DNA of 64,000 nucleotides from Phaeobacter sp. 22II1-1F12B (GTDB lineage Bacteria; Pseudomonadota; Alphaproteobacteria; Rhodobacterales; Rhodobacteraceae): the NCBI RefSeq assembly GCF_002210165.1, contig NZ_AQQP01000007.1, forward strand, positions 186,001 through 250,000, in the 5' to 3' direction. Below are positions 9,605-18,989 of the stretch, one piece after another (positions within the stretch are counted from its first letter, which is position 1; every line of letters starts with the position of its first letter). A model generated the notes under the pieces. That model had not been told where the DNA came from. It made no database searches and saw only the letters and a list, made by a program, of their open reading frames with translations. The position numbers and the translations under genes are program-made.

Positions 9605-9807
9605 CATCCGCCCCCCTGCGCGCGTCCGCTTTCGCGGTCTAGCGGCAAACCGCCCCCGCCAGCAAGCGCGGGGCGGCGCCCGAGCAGAGTTGCAGCCCCC
9701 TGCGCAAAGCATTAGGTTCACCCTCGGAGGACGTAAGGTTAAGACGCATGCCCGCTCGGACAGGCGTTTTTTCTTGCCACCCGCATCTTGGCAAAGGACA
9801 GACAGTC

Positions 9808-10983
9808 ATGACCAACGTAGTAATTGCATCCGCCGCGCGTACGGCGGTCGGCAGCTTTGGCGGCTCATTCGCAAACACCCCCGCGCATGACCTTGGCACA
9901 GCGGTTCTCGAGGCGATCGTGGAACGCGCCGGGATCGACAAGGCCGATGTGAGCGAAACCATTCTCGGTCAGGTGCTGACCGCCGCGCAGGGCCAGAACC
10001 CGGCCCGTCAGGCCCATATCAACGCCGGTCTGCCGATCGAAAGCGCGGCCTGGGGCATTAACCAGGTCTGCGGTTCGGGCCTGCGTGCCGTGGCTCTTGG
10101 CGCCCAGCACATCCAGCTTGGCGATGCCGATATCGTCGCCGCCGGCGGTCAGGAAAACATGTCGATGAGCCCCCATGCCGCGAACCTGCGTCAGGGCCAC
10201 AAGATGGGCGACATGTCCTATATCGACACCATGATCCGTGACGGTCTCTGGGATGCGTTCAACGGCTACCACATGGGCCAGACCGCCGAGAACGTCGCCG
10301 AGAAATGGCAGATCAACCGTGAATCGCAGGACGAATTCGCCGTGGCCAGCCAGAACAAGGCCGAGGCAGCGCAAAAGGCTGGCAAGTTCAAGGACGAAAT
10401 CACGGCCTTTACCGTCAAGACCCGCAAGGGCGAGAACGTGGTCGACTCCGACGAATACATCCGCCACGGTGCGACTGTCGAAGCGATGCAGAAACTCCGC
10501 CCCGCCTTTACCAAGGACGGATCCGTCACCGCGGCCAACGCATCCGGTCTGAACGACGGCGCGGCCGCCGTTCTGCTGATGAGCGCGGATAACGCCGAGA
10601 AACGCGGCATCACCCCGCTGGCGCGTATCGTTTCCTACGCCACCGTCGGGCTCGACCCGTCGATCATGGGCGCGGGCCCGATCTATGCCTCGCGCAAGGC
10701 GCTGGAAAAGGCTGGCTGGAAACCCGAGGATCTCGACCTTGTCGAGGCGAACGAAGCCTTTGCCGCGCAGGCCTGCGCCGTGAACAAGGACATGGGCTGG
10801 GATCCGTCCATCGTGAACGTGAATGGCGGCGCTATCGCCATCGGTCATCCCATCGGCGCATCCGGCTGCCGCATCCTCAACACCCTGCTGTTTGAAATGC
10901 AGCGCCGCGACGCCAAGAAAGGTCTCGCCACGCTCTGCATCGGCGGCGGCATGGGCGTTGCCATGTGCATCGAACGCCCCTGA
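9808..10983 (+). CDS. phaA: Acetyl-CoA acetyltransferase (beta-ketothiolase)
   Basis: This thiolase condenses two acetyl-CoA to acetoacetyl-CoA, the first step to polyhydroxybutyrate. It has 391 residues. The nucleophile is Cys88 in NQVCGSGL, the catalytic His is in GHPIGASG, and the second Cys is in CIGGGMG. The start at 9808 has AAAGGA nine bases upstream; an in-frame start 60 bp earlier has no support. phaB follows after a 363-bp gap, so the two genes need not share one transcript. Confidence 0.95.
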   Translation: MTNVVIASAARTAVGSFGGSFANTPAHDLGTAVLEAIVERAGIDKADVSETILGQVLTAAQGQNPARQAHINAGLPIESAAWGINQVCGSGLRAVALGAQHIQLGDADIVAAGGQENMSMSPHAANLRQGHKMGDMSYIDTMIRDGLWDAFNGYHMGQTAENVAEKWQINRESQDEFAVASQNKAEAAQKAGKFKDEITAFTVKTRKGENVVDSDEYIRHGATVEAMQKLRPAFTKDGSVTAANASGLNDGAAAVLLMSADNAEKRGITPLARIVSYATVGLDPSIMGAGPIYASRKALEKAGWKPEDLDLVEANEAFAAQACAVNKDMGWDPSIVNVNGGAIAIGHPIGASGCRILNTLLFEMQRRDAKKGLATLCIGGGMGVAMCIERP

Positions 10984-11346
10984 TAAATACCGGGGGCGGC
11001 GTCATCGCCGCTCCTGCCCTCCGGACGCGGCCCGGACCAGCCGCCACAAAATCAGGCATGCCCCGGCAATCTCGTGCCGATCATGGCGAAACCGCTGCCA
11101 GCGCCTGAAATTCGCTTTATAATCAGAACTATGGCAAACTCGACCCGGTCGTGCTCCGTCTGGCGATTCTGCCATAAATGGCACGACCCCGGCCAAGGGA
11201 GGAGAGGCCGGAACGGCGGTTCGTGCCGCAAATAAAGGGAGGTGGCCAGTTTCGTGAAATATTTGCGAAATGACCGCGCAACATTCTTGCGCACAGGCCA
11301 TCGTTAACGTAACAACGTTTCAACGAGATAGTGGAGGAAAACATTA
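10984..11346. other. Intergenic region between phaA and phaB
   Basis: This 363-bp gap has no convincing gene; short frames on either strand look random. It contains a GC stem-loop just after phaA (GCGGCG-TCAT-CGCCGC, 10996-11011, no T-run) and a TATAAT at 11118-11123 with a weak CTGCCA 17 bp upstream. Closer to phaB is a 17-bp inverted repeat at 11277-11293, and GGAGG precedes the phaB start. It probably carries the phaB promoter. Confidence 0.6.
11277..11293. promoter_or_regulatory. Candidate operator upstream of phaB
   Basis: A perfect inverted repeat, GCGCAA-CATTC-TTGCGC, ends 53 bp before the phaB ATG. The PHB regulator PhaR is known in Paracoccus and Rhodobacter to bind TGC-containing palindromes in front of pha genes. 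Assigning this site to PhaR is an inference. Confidence 0.4.
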
Positions 11347-12069
11347 ATGTCACGCGTCGCCCTTGTAACAGGAGGCTCCCGGGGAATCGGGGCTTCAATT
11401 TCGAAAGCACTCAAGGACGCCGGATATTCCGTCGCCGCCACCTATGCCGGCAACGATCAGGCCGCGTCCGATTTCACCGATGAAACCGGGATCAAGACCT
11501 ACAAGTGGAACGTCGCGGATTACGAGGAAAGCAAGGAAGGACTGGCCAAGGTCGAATCCGATCTCGGCCCCATCGACGTGGTTGTCGCCAATGCGGGCAT
11601 CACCCGCGACGCCCCCTTCCACAAGATGACTCCCGAGCAGTGGAAAGAGGTGGTCGATACCAACCTCACAGGTGTTTTCAACACGGTTCACCCGGTCTGG
11701 CCCGGCATGCGTGAGCGCAAGTTCGGCCGCGTCATTGTCATCAGCTCGATCAACGGCCAAAAGGGCCAGTTCGCGCAGGTAAACTATGCCGCGACAAAGG
11801 CAGGCGATCTGGGCATCGTCAAATCGCTGGCACAGGAAGGCGCGCGCGCAGGCATCACCGCCAACGCGATCTGCCCCGGCTATATCGCGACCGACATGGT
11901 GATGGCGGTGCCGGAAAAGGTGCGGGACTCGATCATCGCGCAGATCCCCACCGGACGCCTCGGCGAGCCCGAAGAAATCGCGCGCTGCGTGGTCTTTCTT
12001 GCGTCGGACGACGCCGGGTTCATCAACGGTTCGACAATTTCCGCGAATGGCGGTCAGTTCTTCGTCTGA
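11347..12069 (+). CDS. phaB: Acetoacetyl-CoA reductase
   Basis: This NADPH-dependent short-chain dehydrogenase reduces acetoacetyl-CoA to (R)-3-hydroxybutyryl-CoA, the monomer for polyhydroxybutyrate. It has 240 residues. The cofactor loop is GGSRGIG, the NAG motif is in ANAGIT, the catalytic pair is YAATK, and the PG after the active site is in CPGYIATDM. GTGGAGG lies upstream of the ATG. A strong terminator follows directly. With phaA it supplies a PHA synthase that must be encoded elsewhere. Confidence 0.95.
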   Translation: MSRVALVTGGSRGIGASISKALKDAGYSVAATYAGNDQAASDFTDETGIKTYKWNVADYEESKEGLAKVESDLGPIDVVVANAGITRDAPFHKMTPEQWKEVVDTNLTGVFNTVHPVWPGMRERKFGRVIVISSINGQKGQFAQVNYAATKAGDLGIVKSLAQEGARAGITANAICPGYIATDMVMAVPEKVRDSIIAQIPTGRLGEPEEIARCVVFLASDDAGFINGSTISANGGQFFV

Positions 12070-12093
12070 CCCCGAAGCCCCCGAACAAAAAAC

Positions 12094-12126
12094 AGGTCGG
12101 TCCCATCGGACCGACCTTTTCTTTTT
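12094..12126 (+). terminator. Rho-independent terminator after phaB
   Basis: AGGTCGGTCC-CATC-GGACCGACCT forms a 10-bp perfect stem followed by TTTTCTTTTT. An A-rich tract precedes the stem, so it may also act for transcripts coming from the DUF465 gene on the other strand. Confidence 0.9.
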
Positions 12127-12306
12127 GCGCATGATCGCCCGTCGTCATCACGGGGCGCATCATCGCCAGCGGCGCTAGTGGCCGCAGATATCTGGCGCAA
12201 GGACAAAAGCCCTTACGCGCTTGCGTGTCCGCCGGATGATCCGGTCAACCCGCCAGTTTCGTCGAATGTGATCAGGATATGATTGCTTGGGAAGCAATAG
12301 AGCGGG

Positions 12307-12471
12307 TCACGCAGACAGGCGCTCGATTTCTTCCTTTAGCTTCAGCTTCTGCTTTTTCATGGCGGCCAGTTCAAGCCCGTCGATGCTTGGCGCGCGCTGC
12401 GCCTGTTCGACTTCATAGCTCAAATTCTGGTGCTTCTTTTTCAGTTCCGTAAGATGCGAGCTCAAGCTCAT
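12307..12471 (-). CDS. DUF465 / YdcH-family small coiled-coil protein
   Basis: The 54-residue helical protein matches DUF465: an N-terminal SSHLTELKKKH segment and a Lys/Glu-rich C-terminal helix, probably a coiled-coil hairpin. I chose the ATG at 12471 because AGAGGAGG stands 7 bases before it; an in-frame start at 12531 has none. A 7-bp stem-loop (ATTGCTT-GGG-AAGCAAT, 12282-12298) lies just past the stop. Function is unknown in the family. Confidence 0.85.
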   Translation of the reverse strand: MSLSSHLTELKKKHQNLSYEVEQAQRAPSIDGLELAAMKKQKLKLKEEIERLSA

Positions 12472-12594
12472 GGCAATCCTCCTCTGAATAAGTTGCATTT
12501 TCAGTTCAGCATATTCCAAAGCGTCTGTCACGTAACGTTAACCTTGGTCGGCTATCATCGGCTAGGAAGCGTGAAGTTTCTCTTAATTTCTGGG

Positions 12595-13362
12595 CTATGC
12601 AGGCCAGACCAATTCGGCTGCTTTTCGCAAAATCCCGTCAATTTCGGCCCGGTAACTCTCGCCATCGCGCTGGTGAACGGCCCCTTCGTGCAGAATCAGC
12701 GGCGCATGCAGGCGAAACGCGGCGCGCCCGCCCTTGCGCATCCGCAGGATCACCCGCTCCGCTTCGCGCCCCTCCCGCGCGGCCAGCGGCAGCACTTCGA
12801 CGGATCCCAACCGCCCCTCGGCTGCGATCAGAAGGTCGGGCAGACGCTCGGCATTCTGGATCACGTGAAGATAACCCTTGGGCACCAGACGCCGCGCCGC
12901 CACCTCGACCCAGAGCGACAGCGGTGTGATCTCTCCCAGCGCCACCTGACGCCCCGCATCGCGCGCAGAACTATGTGCCCCGGCCCGGTAATAAGGCGGG
13001 TTCATCAGCACATGGTCGAATCGTCGCTGCCGCAGTTCTGCAGGCAGCTGCGCGAGGTCCGCCTCGACCACCTCAAGCGGCTTCACATTGTCGCGGGCGT
13101 TGCGCTCGGCAAGGGCGGCATACTCGGCCTGCAGCTCAACTCCCGTCAGCATAAGGTCAGGTACCCGCGCGGCAAGGCACAGGCTCGCCGTCCCTGCCCC
13201 GCAGCCAAGCTCCAGCACGCTCTGGCCGGGCCGCGCCGGCACCGCCGCCGCCAGCATCACCGGGTCAATACCCGCGCGATATCCGGCCCTTGGCTGCCAG
13301 ATCCGCAGCCGCCCGCCCAGAAAGGCGTCGCAGCTCAGCGCGTCCTCCTCGAAGCGGCTCAT
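12595..13362 (-). CDS. tRNA1(Val) (adenine-N6)-methyltransferase-like protein
   Basis: The 255-residue class I SAM-dependent methyltransferase has the SAM loop LELGCGAGTAS and the NPPY motif of N6-adenine methyltransferases. The overall layout is that of TrmN6/YfiC, which methylates A37 of tRNA1(Val). The ATG at 13362 overlaps the DUF2007 stop as TGATG, indicating translational coupling; a GTG one codon earlier is also possible. The target nucleotide is inferred from the family. Confidence 0.85.
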   Translation of the reverse strand: MSRFEEDALSCDAFLGGRLRIWQPRAGYRAGIDPVMLAAAVPARPGQSVLELGCGAGTASLCLAARVPDLMLTGVELQAEYAALAERNARDNVKPLEVVEADLAQLPAELRQRRFDHVLMNPPYYRAGAHSSARDAGRQVALGEITPLSLWVEVAARRLVPKGYLHVIQNAERLPDLLIAAEGRLGSVEVLPLAAREGREAERVILRMRKGGRAAFRLHAPLILHEGAVHQRDGESYRAEIDGILRKAAELVWPA

Positions 13363-13574
13363 CACTTCAGCGGGATTTCGTTGTCGGTCATCACCCGCAC
13401 CGCCCGGTCGTAATCGTCCTCGCGCACCATCATCCGGCGCGGGAAAATTCCGATGCCGCCTTCGAGGATGCTCATGTTTACGTCCATCTGAAAGCAGTCT
13501 ATATCCTCGCCTTGCAAAAGAGCCGAAGCAAAGGCCAGGATCGTCGGGTCGGTACTACGCAGAAGCTCTTTCAT
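13362..13574 (-). CDS. DUF2007 domain protein
   Basis: The 70-residue protein fits the DUF2007 family of small 'putative signal transducing' proteins: an N-terminal MKELLRSTDPT, a QGEDIDCF segment, and a C-terminal region on changes in residue state (DDYDRAVRVM). It is the first gene of a two-gene unit with the methyltransferase and is divergent from the polyprenyl synthase, with 56 bp between start codons. The biochemical role is unknown. Confidence 0.85.
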   Translation of the reverse strand: MKELLRSTDPTILAFASALLQGEDIDCFQMDVNMSILEGGIGIFPRRMMVREDDYDRAVRVMTDNEIPLK

Positions 13575-13630
13575 AACGTTGGATGTAAGAGCAAGCTCGA
13601 CCCCTTGTCGAGCCTTGTTGCAGGAGAGTG

Positions 13631-14629
13631 ATGGACATCGCCACCAATCCCAAACCGCAGGACCGCCTGGCCGAACTTCTGGCCGATGAAATGGCTGCGG
13701 TGAATGCCCTGATCCGCGAACGAATGGTCTCTGAACATGCCCCGCGCATCCCCGAGGTGACGGCGCATCTGATCGAGGCCGGCGGCAAGCGGTTGCGCCC
13801 GATGCTGACGCTCGCGGCGGCGCGGATCTGTGGCTACGAGGGCAGCGATCACGTCAAGCTCGCCGCGACGGTGGAATTCATCCACACCGCAACCCTGCTG
13901 CATGACGATGTGGTGGACGAAAGCGAACAGCGGCGCGGCAGACCCACCGCCAACCTGCTCTGGGACAATTCCTCAAGCGTGCTGGTCGGCGACTACCTTC
14001 TGGCGCGCGCCTTCCTGATGATGGTCGAAACGGAATCGCTGCGGGTGCTCAGCATCCTCGCGGGCGCTTCCGCCACGATCTCCGAAGGCGAAGTGCTGCA
14101 ACTCAGCGCGGCCAGCAACCTTGCGACTGATGAATCCGTCTATCTCAAGGTGGTGCGCGGCAAGACGGCGGCGCTTTTCTCGGCGGCGACGCAAGTGGGC
14201 GGCGTGATCTCCGGCGCGGATGAAAGCCACATTCAGGCGCTCTACGATTACGGCGATGCGCTCGGGATCGCCTTTCAGATCGCCGACGACCTGCTCGATT
14301 ATCAGGGCGACAGCTCGGCCACCGGCAAGAACATCGGTGACGATTTCCGCGAACGCAAACTGACCCTGCCGGTTATCAAGGCGGTCGCCCTTGCCGACGA
14401 TACCGAAAGGGCTTTCTGGCAGCGCACCATCGAAAAGGGCCAGCAAAAGCCCGAAGATCTCGACACCGCGCTCGAAATCATGACCCGTCACGACACGTTC
14501 GAGGCGACGCGTCAGGACGCACTATCATGGGCCGACAAGGCGAGACAGGCGCTCTCCCCGCTCCCCGAGGGAGAGCTGCGCGACCTGCTCGCCGATCTCG
14601 CGGATTTCGTCGTCGCCCGGCTCAACTGA
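13631..14629 (+). CDS. ispB: Polyprenyl diphosphate synthase (octaprenyl/decaprenyl type)
   Basis: This trans-prenyltransferase elongates farnesyl diphosphate to the long side chain of ubiquinone. It has 332 residues. The first Asp-rich motif is in LLHDDVVDES and the second in ADDLLDY. The GGKRLRP substrate motif is near residue 50. AGGAG stands just before the ATG at 13631. Its product is used by UbiA, encoded at 52597. Chain length (C40 or C50, C50 being usual in alphaproteobacteria) cannot be read from the sequence, so the symbol is by family. Confidence 0.88.
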   Translation: MDIATNPKPQDRLAELLADEMAAVNALIRERMVSEHAPRIPEVTAHLIEAGGKRLRPMLTLAAARICGYEGSDHVKLAATVEFIHTATLLHDDVVDESEQRRGRPTANLLWDNSSSVLVGDYLLARAFLMMVETESLRVLSILAGASATISEGEVLQLSAASNLATDESVYLKVVRGKTAALFSAATQVGGVISGADESHIQALYDYGDALGIAFQIADDLLDYQGDSSATGKNIGDDFRERKLTLPVIKAVALADDTERAFWQRTIEKGQQKPEDLDTALEIMTRHDTFEATRQDALSWADKARQALSPLPEGELRDLLADLADFVVARLN

Positions 14630-14638
14630 GCGACAGAA

Positions 14639-15424
14639 TTAGCCGGTAAAACTCCGACAAGCGCGGACCCACCAGCCCGGCTGTGCCGCCGCGATACGGG
14701 CCGCCGCCGCCCTGGCCATATCCGCATCCGGGTAGAGGCCGAAACATGTCGCGCCCGAACCGGACATCCGCGCCACAATCGCCCCGTCCAGCGCGGCAAG
14801 CGCCTCGGCAATCACCGGCGCTACGCTGATCGCGGCCTCTTGCAAATCATTGCGCTGCGCGCCCAGCCAGCCAATGAAATCTTCCCCCATCGGCGTCATG
14901 CCCGCATTGTCCCGCCGCTCCAGCGCCCGGAACACCGCCGGAGTGGGCACATGCACGCCCGGATTGACCAGCACCAGATAGCACTCCGGCACCGCAACGG
15001 GTTCAAGCTGCTCTCCGATCCCGCGCATCCGCTGCGGGGTGTTCGACAGGCAGACCGGCACATCCGCGCCCAGACCCAGTGCGTATTCCCCTGCCCCCGC
15101 CCAGCGCAGAACGGCAGCCGCGTCCGATGACCCGCCCCCGATCCCGGCCCCGTGCGGCAGGTTCTTTTCAAGCCGGATCGAAAGCACCCGCCCGGCCCGC
15201 TCGGCCGCCTGCCAGACAAGGTTGCGCCCGTCCGCAGGCACGCCCTCGGCAAAGGGACCGGTCACGGAGAGCGACATCTCATCCGCGTCACACAGCCATA
15301 GCCGGTCGCCGATATCCGCGAAGACCACCATCGAATCCAGCAGGTGATAACCGTCATCCCGACGGCCCGTCACATGCAGGGAAAGATTGATCTTGGCCGG
15401 TGCCAGAACCGGAGTGTCAGCCAC
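14639..15424 (-). CDS. ispE: 4-diphosphocytidyl-2-C-methyl-D-erythritol kinase
   Basis: This GHMP kinase phosphorylates the 2-OH of CDP-methylerythritol in the non-mevalonate isoprenoid pathway. The 261-residue protein has the N-terminal APAKINL with the catalytic Lys and the ATP loop PHGAGIGGGSSDAAA. The C-terminal GSGATCF is typical. The start is GTG, 3 bp after the TPR gene stop, so the two form an operon. It converges on the polyprenyl synthase gene with 9 bp between stops; both feed isoprenoid synthesis. Confidence 0.95.
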   Translation of the reverse strand: MADTPVLAPAKINLSLHVTGRRDDGYHLLDSMVVFADIGDRLWLCDADEMSLSVTGPFAEGVPADGRNLVWQAAERAGRVLSIRLEKNLPHGAGIGGGSSDAAAVLRWAGAGEYALGLGADVPVCLSNTPQRMRGIGEQLEPVAVPECYLVLVNPGVHVPTPAVFRALERRDNAGMTPMGEDFIGWLGAQRNDLQEAAISVAPVIAEALAALDGAIVARMSGSGATCFGLYPDADMARAAAARIAAAQPGWWVRACRSFTG

Positions 15425-15427
15425 GAA

Positions 15428-17140
15428 TTACTCGCCAGCGACCTTCAGCGGTTCGGCACCTTCCTCGGCCAGCACCTGATCCAGCCCGACCTCAAGCTTG
15501 CGTCGGATGCGGTCGGGGTCGGCCTCGCTGTTTTCATCCTTGGGATCGACGAATGACAGCGCCCGGCGCCACTGGAACTCGGCCTCGCGATAGCGCCCGA
15601 CAGCCCAGTAGACATCGCCAAGATGGTCATTCACCACCGCGTCCACGGCCATCAGTTCGACCGCTTTTTCCATGTGCTCGACGGCCTCGTCATAGCGGCC
15701 CATGCGGTACAGCACCCAGCCGAGCGAATCCACGATATAGCCACTGTCGGGGCGGGCCGCGACTGCGCGTTCGATCATCGACAGCGCCTCTTCGAGGTTC
15801 TCCTGCCGCTCGACCAGTGAATAGCCAAGATAGTTCAGCACCTGCGGCTGTTCCGGGTTCAATTCAAGCGCCTGACGGAAATCGGCTTCGGCCTCTTCCC
15901 ACTCCTTGAGCCGCTCATGCGAGATGCCCCGCGCATAAAGCAGGAACCACGTCGCCTGCGCGCCTTCTTCGGTCAGGTCGATGGCCCGGTCATAGGCTTT
16001 CACCGCGTCACTGTATTCCTCCTCCTGACGGCGTAGATCGCCCAGCGAGGAATAGATCATCGGCATATCCGGATAGGTCTTGGCAAGATTTTCCAGCGCT
16101 TCGATGGCAGCATCAGGCTTGGCTGCACGTCGCAGCGCCTCGGCCCGGCCCAATTCGGCGGCGGAATATTCCGGGCTGTCCTGCGGCACCTGCTTGTAGG
16201 TCGACACGGCCAGATCATACTGACCAAGGTTGTCGAGCAGTTCCGCGTTCAGCAGGATAGCGTCCACATGGTCGGGGCGCAGGAAACTTGCCACACGAGC
16301 ATAGACCAGCACGTAATCGTCCGAGGCTTCGCCCTTGAGCGCCAGCGCGATGGAAAAGAACACCTCGGCCAGACCGTCCTGCGGGTTGCGCACCTGCTGC
16401 AACGGCAGGGTTTCCCCGGCTTCCAAACGGTCCGCCAGTTCAAGCAGCGCCGGATCGACAGTCGCGCCGAACGCATCCGACAGGCTTTCGAGCGCGTCCT
16501 CGTTGCGGCCCAGCTGCGACAGGATTTCGACCCGTGCAATCGCGGCACGGCGGCTGATGCGCGACAGCACCCCCTGATCGGCGGCGAAAATCTCGGCCGC
16601 ATCCTCAAGCTCGCCCATCGAGGCAAGCGCCAGCGCCTTGTGGTACAACCCGAACGCCCGCAGCCCGTTTTCCTCGCTCAGCCGGTCAAAGGCCGCCAGC
16701 GCATCGTCACGCTCGCCCAGACCGACCAGAGCCCAGCCACGGACAAGCCCGTCGACCAGCGGCCCGACACCATGGGTATCGGGATTCCGCGCGGCGAGTG
16801 CTTCGTAATCTTCCTGCGCGATCAGGTTCGCCACCACAACCATATGTGCAGTCTGGCTCGACAGCTCCAGCTCTTCCATCGTGCGGGCCACCGGCAGGGC
16901 CCGTTCGATCCGGCCCAGCGCCAGCTGCGCCAGCACCGCGTTTTCCATCAGCTTGGGGTTCTTGCGGTCGTAATTCAGCGCCATGCCATAATACTTGGCC
17001 GCCGCGTCAAAATCGCTGGTGAACAGCGCCTGTCGGCCTGCCAGATAGGCGCCGGCCCCGGTCTGAGCCGTCAGCCCCGTCGGAAGAATGAACGATGCGA
17101 CGACAGCAGCAACTGCCAGTTTTGGAAAGACTGAAAACAC
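15428..17140 (-). CDS. Tetratricopeptide-repeat protein, exported
   Basis: The 570-residue protein has a signal peptide (residues 1 to about 25, ending GLTAQ) and TPR-like helical repeats through most of its length. The clearest are in the C-terminal third, with repeated motifs of the W/Y-LG-Y, A/G, A-P kind. It probably acts as a periplasmic protein-protein scaffold. I chose a GTG start at 17140 because AGGGA lies 6 bases before it; the frame is open another 52 codons upstream but through the terminator. It lies upstream of ispE. Confidence 0.8.
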   Translation of the reverse strand: MFSVFPKLAVAAVVASFILPTGLTAQTGAGAYLAGRQALFTSDFDAAAKYYGMALNYDRKNPKLMENAVLAQLALGRIERALPVARTMEELELSSQTAHMVVVANLIAQEDYEALAARNPDTHGVGPLVDGLVRGWALVGLGERDDALAAFDRLSEENGLRAFGLYHKALALASMGELEDAAEIFAADQGVLSRISRRAAIARVEILSQLGRNEDALESLSDAFGATVDPALLELADRLEAGETLPLQQVRNPQDGLAEVFFSIALALKGEASDDYVLVYARVASFLRPDHVDAILLNAELLDNLGQYDLAVSTYKQVPQDSPEYSAAELGRAEALRRAAKPDAAIEALENLAKTYPDMPMIYSSLGDLRRQEEEYSDAVKAYDRAIDLTEEGAQATWFLLYARGISHERLKEWEEAEADFRQALELNPEQPQVLNYLGYSLVERQENLEEALSMIERAVAARPDSGYIVDSLGWVLYRMGRYDEAVEHMEKAVELMAVDAVVNDHLGDVYWAVGRYREAEFQWRRALSFVDPKDENSEADPDRIRRKLEVGLDQVLAEEGAEPLKVAGE

Positions 17141-17249
17141 GAGCGATCCCTGTTTGCCGAGAATGGTGCATCTCAAGCTAGGCCCGTGGCGCGCGGATCG
17201 CAATGGGGCGCGCCCGGTCAGGCGGGGAAGTGCCGCATATTTTATATAA

Positions 17250-17275
17250 GAAGCGCCGCATTTTTGCGGCGCTTC
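17250..17275 (-). terminator. Terminator after ETF-QO gene
   Basis: An 11-bp perfect stem (GAAGCGCCGCA / TGCGGCGCTTC) with a 4-base loop sits between the ETF-QO stop and the TPR gene. On the minus strand it is followed by TTATATAAAAT. On the plus strand it is followed by CTCTTTTT, so it could work in both directions. Confidence 0.8.
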
Positions 17276-17292
17276 CTCTTTTTCGTGACGGA

Positions 17293-18942
17293 TCACATGT
17301 TCGGGTAGTTCGGACCGTCCCCGCCCTGCGGGGTGGTCCAGACGATATTCTGCGCCGGATCCTTGATGTCGCAGGTCTTGCAGTGCACGCAGTTCTGAAA
17401 ATTGATCACGAACTTTGGCTTGCCCGCATCATCCTCGACGAACTCGTAAACCCCCGCCGGGCAATAGCGCGACGACGGCCCCGCATATTGGGCGTAGTCG
17501 ACCTTTACCGGCACTTCCGGGTCTTTCAGAGTCAGGTGCGGCGGCTGGCTTTCCTCGTGGTTCGTCATCGAGAAAGACACGTTGGTCAGACGGTCGAAGG
17601 AAATCTTTCCATCCGGCTTCGGATAATCGAAGGGTTCGTGCTTGCTCGCCTCTTCGGTCGAGGCCGCATCGGTTTTGCCGTGGCTCTGCGTGCCGAACAG
17701 CGAGAAGCCAAAAGTGTTGGTCCACATGTCCAGACCGCCGAGCATCAGGCTCGCCGTGAGGCCGTATTTCGACCAGAACGGTTTGACGTTGCGTACTTTT
17801 TTCAGGTCCGCCCCGATGGCGCCATCACGCACGTCGACCTCGTAATCGCTCAGCTCGTCGGCGCTGCGGCCCGCCTGGATCGCGGCGAATGCCGCTTCGG
17901 CCGCTGCCTTGCCGGACAGCATCGCGTTATGATTGCCCTTGATGCGCGGCACGTTGACCATGCCCGCCGAACAGCCCAGCAGCGCCACGCCCGGCGCGAC
18001 CAGTTTCGGCATCGACTGCCAGCCGCCCTCGGTGATCGCCCGCGCGCCGTAAGCCACACGCTTGCCACCTTCGAGCAAGTCGGCAACGATCGGATGATGC
18101 TTGAACCGCTGGAATTCCATGTAGGGGAACAGGTAGGGGTTCTTGTAGTTCAGGTGCACAACGAAACCCACGTAAACCTGATTGTTATCAAGGTGGTAGA
18201 TGAACGAACCACCGCCCGCATTCTTGCCCAGCGGCCAGCCCATCGTATGGGTTACGGTGCCTTCCTTGTGCTTGGCCGGGTCGATCTCCCAGATCTCCTT
18301 CATGCCAAGACCGTATTTCTGAGGCTCCTTGCCGTCGCCCAGCTTGAACTTTTCGATTACCTGCTTGGAGAGCGAACCGCGCACGCCTTCGCCAAGGAAG
18401 ACATACTTGCCGTGCAGCTCCATGCCCGGCTCATAGCTGGCGCCGTGGCTGCCATCGGCTTCCTTGCCGAATTCACCGGCGACCACGCCTTTTACTTCGC
18501 CGTTTTCGCCGTAGACCAGTTCGGAACAGGCCATGCCGGGGAAAATCTCGACGCCCAGTTCCTCGGCCTGCTCGGCCATCCAGCGGCAGACATTGCCCAT
18601 CGACACGATGTAATTGCCGTGGTTGTTCATCAGCGGCGGCATCGGGAAATTCGGCACCCGTACCTGCCCCGCTTCGCCCAGCATGTAGAAATTGTCCTCT
18701 TTCACCGGAACGGTGATCGGGGCGCCCTTTTCCTTCCAGTCCGGGATCAGCGCGTCGATACCGCAGGGGTCAAGAACCGCCCCCGACAGGATATGCGCAC
18801 CCACTTCCGAGCCTTTCTCCAAAACGACGACATTGATGTCCGCATCCAGCTGCTTGAGCCGGATCGCCGCAGAGAGCCCGGCAGGCCCTGCCCCGACGAT
18901 GACAACATCATATTCCATCGCTTCGCGTTCAACTTCGGCCAT
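17293..18942 (-). CDS. Electron transfer flavoprotein-ubiquinone oxidoreductase
   Basis: This membrane-associated enzyme passes electrons from ETF to ubiquinone, linking acyl-CoA and amine dehydrogenases to the respiratory chain. It has 549 residues. The N-terminal FAD loop is VVIVGAGPAGLSAA. The C-terminal [4Fe-4S] domain has CPAGVYEF and CVHCKTCDIKDPAQN. I chose the ATG at 18942, preceded by GAGGAG; 14 further in-frame residues upstream have no support. No etfA or etfB is nearby. The acyl-CoA dehydrogenase at 33354 is a likely electron source. Confidence 0.97.
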   Translation of the reverse strand: MAEVEREAMEYDVVIVGAGPAGLSAAIRLKQLDADINVVVLEKGSEVGAHILSGAVLDPCGIDALIPDWKEKGAPITVPVKEDNFYMLGEAGQVRVPNFPMPPLMNNHGNYIVSMGNVCRWMAEQAEELGVEIFPGMACSELVYGENGEVKGVVAGEFGKEADGSHGASYEPGMELHGKYVFLGEGVRGSLSKQVIEKFKLGDGKEPQKYGLGMKEIWEIDPAKHKEGTVTHTMGWPLGKNAGGGSFIYHLDNNQVYVGFVVHLNYKNPYLFPYMEFQRFKHHPIVADLLEGGKRVAYGARAITEGGWQSMPKLVAPGVALLGCSAGMVNVPRIKGNHNAMLSGKAAAEAAFAAIQAGRSADELSDYEVDVRDGAIGADLKKVRNVKPFWSKYGLTASLMLGGLDMWTNTFGFSLFGTQSHGKTDAASTEEASKHEPFDYPKPDGKISFDRLTNVSFSMTNHEESQPPHLTLKDPEVPVKVDYAQYAGPSSRYCPAGVYEFVEDDAGKPKFVINFQNCVHCKTCDIKDPAQNIVWTTPQGGDGPNYPNM

Positions 18943-18973
18943 GCCTGGCTCCTCATCTGTCTTGCTGGCGCAT

Positions 18974-18989
18974 ATTGCGCGCAATTATA
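18974..18989 (-). promoter_or_regulatory. Candidate promoter and palindrome upstream of ETF-QO gene
   Basis: On the minus strand a TATAAT (ATTATA at 18984-18989 on plus) lies about 40 bp before the ETF-QO start. It is abutted by a perfect 12-bp palindrome, ATTGCGCGCAAT (18974-18985), just where a repressor would block transcription. The -35 box is weak. Confidence 0.4.

Noticed and set aside
9722-9807. Upstream in-frame start at 9748 for phaA
   Set aside because: The added 20 residues do not belong to thiolases, while AAAGGA is well placed for 9808.
10996-11011. GCGGCG-TCAT-CGCCGC stem after phaA as a terminator
   Set aside because: A real 6-bp hairpin, but no T-run follows; left as a note in the intergenic entry.
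11002-11410. Short minus-strand frames between phaA and phaB
   Set aside because: No ribosome-binding site, no recognisable motif, Arg/Pro-rich random-looking sequence; the gap is better read as regulatory DNA.
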